Shown here piece by piece: positions 23,494 through 34,600 of a stretch of 64,000 bases of DNA. The DNA lies in NCBI GenBank assembly GCA_037783415.1, contig JAZGTN010000073.1, positions 3,224,001 to 3,288,000 of the forward strand. Direction: 5' to 3'. Within the stretch, counting starts at the first letter, position 1, and the number at the start of each line of letters is the position of its first letter. This DNA comes from Leptasterias polaris (Eukaryota; Echinodermata; Asteroidea; Forcipulatida; Asteriidae). The notes under the pieces were generated by a model. The model ran no database searches and was not told the origin of the DNA. It was given only the letters and a program-made list of their open reading frames with translations. Both the position numbers and the translations under genes were made by a program.

Positions 23494-24214
23494 TAAGAAG
23501 AGCAAATTGTACTGCGGGGGTTTGGACCATGGGGCTAGTGAATTTGTTGGACCATTGGACTTGTATTTTTCATGGTTTTCACAAAGACAATTTATACCCT
23601 GCAGCCAAACGTTCATGTTTGGAGAAAACATAATGTATTGAAATCATTGTTTTGGACACTGTTTGCCATTTAAACATTTGACATTTACCAAGCATTGAAA
23701 GTGAAGATTCTAAATTATCCGAATCTTTTGTTATCTTAATCATAGTTTAAAAAATTAGTAATAAACTGTTAAACATGAGTGTTCTTCGTGAAAACTGTGC
23801 AAACACGGTCTGTGTGTAGTGTGTCGTGTCCAAATCAATGCGTAAATGATGAGTGTCTGTTCTTGTAAACTAAAAATTTATCTATGTCCTACCATAGAGC
23901 TCTATGGTCCTACAAATTGTCCCTTCGCGGAAACTCAAAAACGATGGATAGACCATTAGATGCAAAAGACTGATCAGTCGATGTAAAAGACCGATCGATG
24001 TGTTGATCGGATTAATTGCCTTATTGGCGTTCCATATAAACCTCGGCGTTGTTTTTTGTATGTACGGCTTCTTTCCGAATTCCGTTGTCTTTGCATTTCA
24101 CGCACATAAGCTCGAAGCAATATCGCCATTTTGTTGAACATTATACAACGATTTTTCTGCATATATTCGACACACCTAGTGCAGGAAGAAACTGCAAACT
24201 GCTGTATGCATGTT
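23494..24214 (+). promoter_or_regulatory. Upstream region and non-coding exon 1 of zinc-finger gene C
   Basis: Homologous to 12594-13016 from about 23849. It has fewer CCGATCGATG motifs (23970-24000), a conserved TCGCCATTTTGTT (24122) and an exon 1 segment ending at 24214 before GTAAGTATG. The function is inferred from paralogue conservation. Confidence 0.55.
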
Positions 24215-25678
24215 GTAAGTATGGGCATGTTTTAAAAAAAAGCGTTTCTCTGCGTTTCAAAAAACTATGTTGACTTCAAACCATTATTTTATGGTGTAAG
24301 GAAAGTTGTAAATCCACACTAAGTACACACATTTCCTGGCGTATACAAGCAAGCAAAATGTCCGTGCCATGCCAGGAGCGGCTGTTCGTTGGTCGCGCCC
24401 GGTTTGTTTATTTGTTTGTTTATTTGTTTGTTTATTTGTTTGTTTATTTGACATTCTCCACAGAATTCTTTAAAATACAACAAGTGGACAAAAACATGTA
24501 TTTGTAGTGATGCCCTGTAACTAGTACAACTAAAGGGTCAACTATCGTAAACGGGGAGGGAAAAGTTTCCGTATCCATACAAAATCCTGACGCCATCTTT
24601 CCACTCATTTGAACCATGGAGGAAGAAAATTAGATTTTCTTCCTCCATGTTTGAACTGAGCTGGTTTAGTAATAATAAAAGTACTAAAAAAGGATTACAT
24701 CTTTTGGGTCGCACTGTAAAAGCTGCTGACGACATGACAACTGCCGACAACAAATTTTAAACGAACTTTAAAACAACGTCTGACTGAACATGATTAAACC
24801 ATTAAATCTATGATTGTAAGATTAGAAATAGAAGGTCATTTAATAGAGAAAGCCCTATGGTCATATGTATCTATAACATGAACTTCAATCTGTTAAAAAG
24901 TTGTATTTTTGATTGTATTGAAACAAGGTTTTTTTTATCACAAATTAGTAACAAGTACTGTGTCCGCCTTGACGTGCTTGTAGTCATTGTGGACCGTATC
25001 TGGAAGATAGTGCAGGCAGGGTAGTTGCGATAATCGTAACCCTCCTTTCCCGAACGGCCTTTAGGGAAAGGCCGTTCGGGAAAGGAGGGTTACGATTATC
25101 GCAACTACAGGCAGGGGTACTTTTTAAACAAGTTAGTTGGCCTAGTCTTTATTTTAATGGTATCGTTTGAAAAACCAACATGGTAGTAAAATGACAGCTG
25201 TAAATATTCAATCATTCATTCCTTAAAAAAGGAAAGAAATAAAATAAAGAATGAACGAAAAAAGCAGCAGTAAAAAAAAAACTAAGGCCTAAATTAGAAT
25301 TTAAATACTCATTGCATGATGGTATTGTCCAAGTGCGTTCCAGATACATCATGGCGGATACTACTGGTTGTTACAAATTTGTGGTAAAAAATACCCTTTT
25401 TACAGTCAAAAATATTATATTTTCAACAGATTGAAGGTGATTTGGATACACACAACTCTCTTTCATAGATTTAACGGTTGAATTATTGTTGGACGTTGTT
25501 TTAAAGTGCATTTCAAATTTTTTTTCGGCTTTTAGTGCGCCCGTATCTTTTGAGTAAAATATATACTATTTTATTTCATAACGAGTGAAAAAAAGGTGCC
25601 AAGATACGGACAGGCTTTGTTTAAAATTTCAAACATCCAAAATTATAAACCTGCTTTTGTCCTATTTTCTTTCAACAG
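24215..25678 (+). other. Intron of zinc-finger gene C
   Basis: From the GTAAGT donor (24215) to the TTCTTTCAACAG acceptor (ending 25678). It contains a (TTTGTTTA)n microsatellite at about 24405-24449 and the hairpin element at 25022-25107. No other features. Confidence 0.55.
25022..25107. mobile_element. Perfect-hairpin Mutator-like MITE with 9-bp target duplication
   Basis: Two 41-bp arms that are exact reverse complements (TAGTTGCGATAATCGTAACC... and its mirror) around a 4-nt AGGG centre. Flanked by identical 9-bp copies of CAGGCAGGG (25013-25021 and 25108-25116). The perfect arms and duplication imply a very recent insertion. Confidence 0.85.
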
Positions 25679-25740
25679 TTTTTAGAAGAGTTCTCAGTCT
25701 CACAGGAATCAAAAAGAAATCACCATAAGTACAGTGAAAA

Positions 25741-28098
25741 ATGGAGGCTCAGTTAGGGCATAGAGAATTGTTAGGGAAACATTGTTGCAGGTTTTGCAAT
25801 GGATGTTGGCCCAGCTCTCGCATGCTTTCTCTCCATGAAGCAACCCACACGAAAAAGCCCTTTCGATGTCGGTTCTGCGGAAAGGCTTTCAGAAATAGCC
25901 TTATTGCTAACGCACACGGCTTTGCTTTTCATAAAAATGAGCTAAAAGGTGATCAAAAACAACAGTATTTCAAGGTGATAAAAGGCGAGAAACCCTTGAG
26001 GAAGATGGGCAGACGTGACTTGGTCAAAAATCGTCATGGATCCAAATTAGCTGGCGGCATTGATGCCACTGGCAACTACCTCTGTGCCTGCGGCTTTGGG
26101 TTTCAGCGCAAAAGGCGTCTTAGACAACACCAAATATACTGCCAGATTCACACAAACAGAGTTACAGCAAGAGAGAGTCGATTAGAAAAACTGCTCAAGA
26201 AAAGCAAGAGTGGTACTTCACTTGAGTTTCGTTGTGACAAGTGCTCGAGTACATTCATATCGATGGAATTTCTTCAAGAACACAAGAGCCAAAAACACAT
26301 CAGGAAAAAGGTCCCGCCATGCAGAGCTCCAAACTCTGATAGTAGAGTCGCCATCAGCACGATGGTTACTAGATATTCAATTAAGCGTGCCTTGACCAAA
26401 AAGAGATACATCGATACTAAGGCTTGCTCAATATGTGGTAAAATATTAATGAAGAAGCGCTTGTCTTTGCACCTCAAGCAGCACTTCATTGCCATTCTAA
26501 ACGCCAAATATCACAGTGAGTTGAAGTCAATGACGCATGTGTTATACTTGTGCAGATACAAAACTTGCAATCGGGCATTCTTGAACAAACATAATTTATC
26601 GAGTCATGAGATGGTCCATCTTGGCAGCAAACCCTTCATGTGTGACCTATGCGATAAACCTTTCCGGACAGAATCACACCATGAAAAACATGTCTCAACT
26701 TGCATGCAGCAACTTAAGGAGTTAGCATGCTGGTATTGCAGTAAATTATTTGGGAGAATCGACGATCTCGACCGCCATCAAACAGAAAGACATGTTCAGA
26801 GGAAAAAAAATCCATTTTATTGCGGGCATTGCTCTATAAATTTCCCTACACGGCCAGAACTCGACCAGCACCACTTCAATGTACATCAACATTTGATACC
26901 TCAGTCCAAAGCGGTCTTTGAGTGTATGTTCTGTCCCATGCAAATGCCAAGTAAATCCGACCTACTTGACCATCTTCAATCTGACCACTGGTCTGAAATA
27001 GGTACCAACTTAATGGATGGTCTCAGCAGCGAGTTGACAGATAATAAGAAGCAATGGGAATGTAGTCGGTGCACTAAAACTTTCAATCAGAAAATTATTT
27101 TAACTGAGCATGAGAAAATTCACAGTACACGGGCACCATTTAAGTGCAACATATGTGAGCAACCATTTATATTGATAGAGAATCTTAAGGTGCACTCTAG
27201 AAAATGTCGATCCGCTGTTGCCAACAGCAGCACTTCGCAACCTCGAGGATTTGGAAAATTCAAGGCCACTGAAGAAAGTAAAACTTTCGATCAGAAAATT
27301 ATTTCAACTGAGCATGAGAAACAACGCCGTGCACGAGTACCATTCAAGTGCAACTTATGTGAACGACCTGCATATAAATTGATTGTGAATCTTCTGCAGC
27401 ACTCTGAAATTTGTCCTTCCGCTGTTGCCAACCGCACTGCGATGCATGAAGAAGCAACTGGAACAGTCAAGGCCACTGAAGAAAGACAAACTTTCGATCA
27501 GAACATTATTTTAACTGAGCACAAGAAAAGTCACAGGAAACGGGCACCATTCAAGTGTAACAGATGTGAGCAACCATTTAAATTGATAACAAATCTTAAG
27601 CAGCACTCTAGAAAATGTCGTTCCGCTGTTGCCAACAGCACTGCGATACATCAAGAAGCAACTGGAACAGTCGAGGCCACTGAAGAACAAGATGAAGACA
27701 CTATAAGTTTCTCGTCATCCCCATCCCCGTCCTCGTCCCCATCCCCGTCCCCATACCCGTCCCCGTCCCCGTCCCCACCAGTCAGTCCTGTTCAGATACA
27801 GCAATCAAAACCTGTGCCTGTGGGGAAACCTTGGAGCATAGAAGTTCATGATCAGTTCACAGTCCCCAAAAACGGTGACTGTGCAGTGACTGCGTCTTCA
27901 CTTTTAGGTTCCATCATTCAACCCAATGATAAGATATACCTGATCCAGTACTCATCTGAAGACAATTTTATGACCCAAAGGCCACTAACTATATCCCTTC
28001 CAGATAATAACACATCAAGAAGATCAGCAATCAGAATACTACCACCAGGTGTAAGTCCATCTGTACCCATTCCAGTAAAGCTGGAACGTTTGTTTTAA
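25741..28098 (+). CDS. C2H2 zinc-finger protein, tandem copy C (785 aa)
   Basis: Most diverged paralogue; coding exon from 25679, ATG 25741. The finger order follows copy A, including the CSICGKI finger lost in copy B. The final two-finger module is triplicated in tandem (27076-27279, 27280-27486 and 27487 to about 27690, about 205 bp each). In the second and third modules the first finger has lost its CxxC pair (KTFDQK and QTFDQN lack upstream cysteines), leaving only the second finger (FKCNLCE, FKCNRCE) intact. The Ser-Pro tract (27715-27779) is longer than in A and B, and the tail is more diverged. Likely nuclear. Confidence 0.85.
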   Translation: MEAQLGHRELLGKHCCRFCNGCWPSSRMLSLHEATHTKKPFRCRFCGKAFRNSLIANAHGFAFHKNELKGDQKQQYFKVIKGEKPLRKMGRRDLVKNRHGSKLAGGIDATGNYLCACGFGFQRKRRLRQHQIYCQIHTNRVTARESRLEKLLKKSKSGTSLEFRCDKCSSTFISMEFLQEHKSQKHIRKKVPPCRAPNSDSRVAISTMVTRYSIKRALTKKRYIDTKACSICGKILMKKRLSLHLKQHFIAILNAKYHSELKSMTHVLYLCRYKTCNRAFLNKHNLSSHEMVHLGSKPFMCDLCDKPFRTESHHEKHVSTCMQQLKELACWYCSKLFGRIDDLDRHQTERHVQRKKNPFYCGHCSINFPTRPELDQHHFNVHQHLIPQSKAVFECMFCPMQMPSKSDLLDHLQSDHWSEIGTNLMDGLSSELTDNKKQWECSRCTKTFNQKIILTEHEKIHSTRAPFKCNICEQPFILIENLKVHSRKCRSAVANSSTSQPRGFGKFKATEESKTFDQKIISTEHEKQRRARVPFKCNLCERPAYKLIVNLLQHSEICPSAVANRTAMHEEATGTVKATEERQTFDQNIILTEHKKSHRKRAPFKCNRCEQPFKLITNLKQHSRKCRSAVANSTAIHQEATGTVEATEEQDEDTISFSSSPSPSSSPSPSPYPSPSPSPPVSPVQIQQSKPVPVGKPWSIEVHDQFTVPKNGDCAVTASSLLGSIIQPNDKIYLIQYSSEDNFMTQRPLTISLPDNNTSRRSAIRILPPGVSPSVPIPVKLERLF

Positions 28099-29445
28099 AC
28101 TAACGAGAGAAGTTTGGGTGATGCTAGGTGGTAGCAGACTCACCATGTAAATCGCATGTTTCTGGAAGTATGCGCATACTCAGAATTTCGCTTGGCCCCA
28201 CCTTCTCTCCAATTGGATGGGCCAGGACTGTGTATTGAGGGACCAGTTTTATTTTGGGAAGTGTTTGCTCATGCTGGATCCTATTTTTGGTTCAAATAAA
28301 CAAAACTCAATGCGCGGTCTTGTCTGGTGCCCTGTGTCAACACTGCACATATATGCGGTTTTTTAAAACCCAAAATGGCTTTTGATCGCAAGTTGTCGCA
28401 GGCAGCTCACTTAATTAACAGCTCTAGGATTGGTTAATTCTTGTTCAGGATGTACATGTAGTGACGCATATTGGGGTCGATTGTACTGCTGATCCATGCA
28501 ATGTACACAATAGGATAATGCCTGAAGGCTCCATGGCTAATGTAAAGCAGAAATTAGCACTCTTTTTTTTTTAACCACCTTTGCAAGAAGCATAAAAATG
28601 CAATCATGCCCAAGGCAAAATTTGAAATGGAATAGAGCTAATAGATGTGAAATTTTAAACAAATATGTTAATTTATTTTTACAAAAAATTCTGCAGTAGA
28701 GTTACATTATTTTTGAAAGTCAAATATTTTGTACAGGAATAGGTGAACTTAGATAAGGGGGTGTTCCCTATACGCATGTGCATAGTGTCGCCTATCCCAG
28801 TGCTTTAGACAATTTAGGCGCTGGGACCAAGCAAAAAGAATTGAAACAATATCTACTTATGCCTATATCTGCTGCCACCTATTGATTCAAAGTCTCTCGT
28901 TAAATTGCATGGCAGGGCCAATTTTAGAATCGTCACATTATGGAGATGATGGAACTTACAAGTGGTGTAAATATTTGGTTGGAATTTTCAGTTTGGCATA
29001 TAATATCAAGTGTTTTGTTTCAAGGCAATTTGCTGAACTCGTCTGTAAAATTTGCCCATTCAATAGTTTTTCAGGCCGTGTCATTTAATGTTGTAGATGA
29101 TAGGAAACATACAACAAAAATGTAAGTACATACTTTGATTTCAATAAAGAACAAAGACTATTGTAACATAATATGCCATTGCAAAACAAGTCAAGTAACT
29201 ATTTGAAAATATGGTGGATACAATTTAAGATTTCAGCAAGACATTATTTAGGTTACAAAATGATACATATAAAGAACGTGTTATGTTTGATTTTACTTCG
29301 TAACTCTGAGTTGTTGCTTCTGGAAATCAGTTAAAAGTGAAGCTGTCCAAGACCCACACTCACTCAGATAAGGGGCGGACTTCGGAGATCTGGCTAGCAA
29401 TGGTATACTGTATAGTTCTAAAAGGGTAAAACATGATTCCCTTAA
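28099..29445 (+). other. 3' UTR and 3' flank of zinc-finger unit C
   Basis: Alignable with the flanks of A and B but more diverged. Conserved landmarks include AAAGAACGTGTTATGTTTGA (29271) and CTCACTCAGATAAGGGG (29362). AATAAA at 29143-29148 is a candidate polyadenylation signal. Similarity ends near 29445. Confidence 0.5.
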
Positions 29446-31410
29446 AGGACCAGATAGCTTGTCATTTCACTAGTCAATCTGCTTTTTTCACTTGCCCATA
29501 CTTTGTATTTATTATGGATGCTTTTTGACATTGAACTAGCCAGCTGGACCACTAAGAGTGAAGTTTGACTGGTCCTCTGGTGTTTTAAAACTATTGAAAT
29601 TCCAGTTTTAATTTTTACTTGTACAAATTGTATTTACTCAGTACTGTCATTGACGATGTCAATGTGAAATAAATGTTGTATTGAATTGAATTGTATAAAA
29701 GCTTATAAAATGTAACGTGTCACAATTCCAAATGCAGGCCTGTGAGTGGACCCTAAAAAAAAAGAGCTGAAACACTACATGATCGTGGAACGTCAAGTGA
29801 GTGCGCGTAACGCATTTACGCTGGTCTAATTGGGGCACCAGTAACTAGGCTTATTTCACATTATTGTAGTTGTACATTATTGTTGCCAAGCATATATACA
29901 TGATATAAGGCCAAAAGAAAAAAAAAGCGGAAATAAAAAATACGGAGATCTCACAGGCCTGCAAATGGAAAATATCGAGCAACCCCCACCCCACCTTATG
30001 CCACTGGTAAATACAAGGGTGAAAGGTGAAAGGTGAAAGATATTGTGACGGGTGGAAAATGTATGGTTTTGTTTTCTCTGCTTAAGGATGTTTTTTTTAT
30101 CATAGAGGTAGACCTCCTTGATTTTACCTTTTTGTTTTTCATTCATGTCAATTACATATGTGAGAAAATTCTTTAGGAAGTCTTAAAAATGCACCCACCC
30201 CCCAGAGACTCTCAGGATAGACTCATTTACATATTCCTTTGTATTTAAAGTTGTTGCATGTTTTTTCATAGCCCAGGAATGCAGTGCTTGGTTCTTTTTC
30301 ATAATTGTTTGGAAATAAACGCATTACATCTACATCATGTTTCAGTTGTTTTGGGGTAAAACCTTTGCAGAGAAGCAAAACAAACAAAGTAAAACAACTC
30401 ATTTCAATATTAATTTATTAATATTCATTATTAATACTTTAAAAATTGTAATAACAATTTACAAATAAATGATCAGCAAATATTTAAAATATCAAAATAT
30501 AAGTTAGTTTTTAATATGAGCGTTAAATTGCCTTTAAATCGTCAATAATGCACTGCATAATAAAATAATAAAAATTGATTTAAATACAATAATGTTTTGA
30601 TCGATTACAGCTAAAATTTACAGTTTCATGACGACAGCATTCATTATTACAAACAAACCTTTTATCGTTGTTAATGCTGACTGACTTTGTAAACTTTTAA
30701 CACTCACTCGAGCGTGTACATGATTGTCACAGTTCAAGTGAAAGTTCAAAGTAAACAATTTTAATCCTTTATGTGTTCATTAACATTCGCGTACACTGAA
30801 CATGTAAAACTGTTTCCTTCCTCCATGGTACCCTGTAAATCAATCTTTTTTCCACTGATAGTGGGGCACATAATATAGATAATTCTATATCATGGTTTGC
30901 CATTGACTTTTTAAGTGACTATCCAGTGGGATCAGTAACACCCGTTTCAAACTATGGAACTAATTACATGAAAATTTCGACGTCTGAAACAGTTTGGAGC
31001 GACTGGACTCGAAAGATGGACTGTTGCAGTTGTTCGGAACGACTTGGTTTCAGACGTCGATCTTGTCATGAGCCGAACCTAAGTTCGCCTGTTTTCATAA
31101 TAGGTTGCTTTTCAAAACTGAACAAGTAGCCAGCCAGACTCCTTGGATGATTTAACTGGCATTTATTTGGACCGAGGAGGAGTGTCAGTTTAAAGTGATG
31201 TTCATACTTGAGCAAAACATCTGCATCTTCAAGTAATGAGAAACATTTATTTAAAACTGTACATGTATTAACAAGCACTCTCATTTCTATGTTTTTCTCA
31301 ATGCTCCTCTACCTTGTTTAAAAGGGAATTACCGGCAAGCTTAAATGGTATTCAAATTAACTGCTTTGAAGGAAAAGGAAAACAGGATTGGTATTTATTT
31401 GTTCGGCCAC
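29446..31410. other. Intergenic between zinc-finger unit C and the centrin-like gene
   Basis: A LINE- or SINE-like 3' tail is seen near 29640-29700 (GTGAAATAAATGTTGTATTG followed by TTGAA repeats). The remainder is AT-rich and shows no supported gene. Confidence 0.4.
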
Positions 31411-31625
31411 CATAATAATAACTAGTTCTTATATACCGCATTTTACAAGAAGGCTTTTTCAAACACAATATCAACCTCTACCCTCGCAGGTACCCATTTA
31501 TACCCCTGGGTGAAAAGAAGCAATTATAGCGAAGTGTCTTGCTCAAAGACGCAAGCGTCACAACCGGGACTCAAACCCACACTCCAATGACTAAACCACC
31601 AGAACTTGAATCCGATGATCAAAAC
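31411..31625 (-). mobile_element. tRNA-derived SINE, minus orientation (copy 1)
   Basis: The minus strand has a tRNA-like head with a B-box-like segment, a body (AGACACTTCGCTATAATTGC, GGGTATAAATGGGTACCTG) and a 3' tail GCGGTATATAAGAACTAG plus an ATT microsatellite. It matches a second copy at 50048-50297. It lies just 3' of the centrin-like stop codon on the same strand, so it may be in that gene's 3' UTR. Confidence 0.65.
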
Positions 31626-31667
31626 CCTACCATGAACACTACCACTATCCCCAGACACCAGACCGAG

Positions 31668-34600
31668 TTAAAACAGATTGGTTTTCAGCATGATGTTTGT
31701 AAACTCCTGCAGGTCCACCTCGTTGTCCCCGTTCCGATCGGCTTCTTCTATCATATCTCGTAATTCCTGCTCTGTGAATTTAACCCCTGCCTCCTTGCAA
31801 GCCGTCTTTAAGTTATCCAAGGTTATCCTCCCTGTTCCTTCTGAATTATATCAAACCAAGAGAAAAGAGGGAAGGATAGGTGTCATTTGTTAAAGCAATG
31901 ATGAAGTTCATGATAAAACAATTTCGATAGTGGTAGCACTTAATGACTGACTAATTACATAAAACAAAACTGTATGAGTTTTCGTAGCAACAACTACTTT
32001 ATCAGATGCAATGAAGGGGATCGACAAGTCAAATACATGTGGTATATATACAAGGAAGTTACGGGTGAATGAATTCAATACCAATAGTTGGAGTAGGTGA
32101 TATGGAACAGGAAACCATGATCCCTTTTAAGTCCCTGGTTAATACAGTTCAGTGTCATGATGATCTTTTGTTCATTGCTGAACAATGGCCACCTTGAGGG
32201 GGTGCAGGGAATGGCCAGGGCCCAATTTCATAAAGCTGTTTAGCAGAAAATACTGCTTAACAAATTTCTCTGCTAAGCATTAACCGAGTGGGGCACCAGT
32301 CACAACAATGCAAACTTATATGTAATTTTGGCTGGTAACCTGTTTTGTGCTTACAGACTTTATGATTTTGGGCCCAGGTAAATTAAAGTGCTCAGCTACT
32401 GGTTTCTGTATGTTGAAGTTCATGGTGACAGATCAGAATTGTTAGTGTTTTTCTCAACTCGTGGCATGGTTCTTAACTTTTCCTGTCATAGCCAGTAAGC
32501 CTCCTTTTTCATCCTCCCTTTTTATCCAACCTCATTTTATATAAAAAAACCAGAGTAAAAGTCTAGCAAGTTTCAGCCTGCATATTTGTTGTGTCCTTGG
32601 TTCAATGGAAGTGCGCCCTCGAGTGTTCTGATTGTCAGATTGGGGTCTGTTTTGTTTTTTTAACGCCATATTGGATTGTGTCTACATGAGCAAAAAAGCA
32701 TTGATAGAACCAGTTACTTCTGTGTGTTCTTTGTTTGACTACACTACATTGTTTATTTCTACTTCTGTTGATCATCAAATACCCAGGGAAAAAAGTTCAC
32801 ACCCCACTTTCATTTTAGTTTAAAAAATATGAATGAATTTGTAGTTGAGCAAAATTGGGCGGGTTCCCTGCACCTTGGAGGATCAAGAAAGATTGCGACC
32901 ATTTTGAAATGAAAAAAACCCAAAACAAAACAAAAAAATGCCTGCCTAATTTTTTTTTCAAAAAGTCTTGATGCTATTTAAAGGCCCTGTACACGATTGG
33001 TAAGATCGAAAAACACAAATGTTCACAGATTCACACATAACTTACATGATTTAAAGTAAGTAATGGTAGAAAGGGTTTCTTAAAATATTTCTGCCTGAAA
33101 TGCTATCGTTTCTGAGAAATGAGTAAAACAATAGTTTTTATCGCGCGCGATAATAAACTCCATGTTTGAAAAACAGAAAACACATAAGGTCTTTTTTCAC
33201 TATTTTCTCGTGATCTCGATGACCAATTGAGCTCAAATTTTCACAGGTTTGTTATTTCATGTATGTGGTTGATTACACAAAACATGAACACTGTCTGTGA
33301 TTATTTTGTCAGCTCTGCCAATCCTGTATAATACCTTTAACAATGTTTCTTTATAAAATTGTTTTATGAACTATTTGTGATAAATGAAACTAGTGTGGTA
33401 AACCCATAGTGAAATGGATAGGTTTAGGCTAATAGCTTTGACAAAAGTTTGAAATTCTTGTTAGAGAGGAGTACCGTAATTTCTTGCGTACAAGACGCGT
33501 CTTATCTGACGTTTTTGACCACAAAATCATCACTGCGCCTTGTATTCCGGTGCTTCTTGTATGATGTCGCTTGAGATCAAAATGACCGCGGCGGACGTGC
33601 AAATAATCTAGGCCCTATTTAATGTAGCTGCGGTCAGGTTAATAATGCGGTCGCCAACCATCAACTCACCACGCATTGTTGACGTAGTACATTATCAGCG
33701 CTCAACTCTCCAGACAATGTCGCCAGATTTTCATTCCGACAATGACCCGATGTATTGTAGTATACTTGCATAATATAGTCATGCATATTCATTAAACCAC
33801 TGGAGCGTGCCACTGGGCGCCTTCCGGGCTGCCAAGTGGTTTGCTCGTCAGTCTTGAGAAGTAACCAACTGCGTGCAGTCCATTTTCCTGTTGTCCGTTT
33901 CCCTTGAAGACTCAGGTAAATACAACATTGGCGACGAGGATTAAACTTTTTAGGTCATCCTAATTTTATATTATTTGTTATACATTCTTTTCTCTGCGTC
34001 CGTTGAGAAATCAATCCGAAAGCGTCACTTTTGAAACGCCGCTTTCTGATTTAAGCCTAAATAACAGCCTGTTATTCTTAGGTATTTTTGTACATGTATT
34101 TCATTTTCATACTCGAGTAATTGCTATTATACTTTATGTACAGTAGTGTAATATAGGAGCTGTTGTATCATTAAGCCATACAGCGCCTTTATTGGTTTTA
34201 TTGAGCAAAACCATTTTCTTTTTGGACAAAACAAGTCCAAGAAAATTTCAAGCCGCCAAATTGCGACGTACTGTCATTCAGGTCAAACTGTTGGGCGTCA
34301 TTTCCAACAGGGGCATTGACAGTATAGAAAGTGACAAATATAGCTGTAATTGCAGCCAAAAAACAACAGCTTCTAAGTAGTTTTGTTAGCATTATTTTGT
34401 GGAGATCCCCCGATAAACATGGCAATTAACCTCAATAAAGCCTCGACCAAAGAACTTGCAACCCTACCGGGAATTGGGATCAAATACGCACAACTTATAA
34501 CATCCACCCTAGCAGAAAAAGGGAATATAACTATCGATGATTTCCACGATACCCCTGCACTTCAATCCAAACTACATGAACTAGCAGAAAAGGGACTACT

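Noticed and set aside
34383..34418. Twelve-residue extension of Gag
   Set aside because: It would start at TTG. The ATG at 34419 has a good context and begins the helix-hairpin-helix domain.
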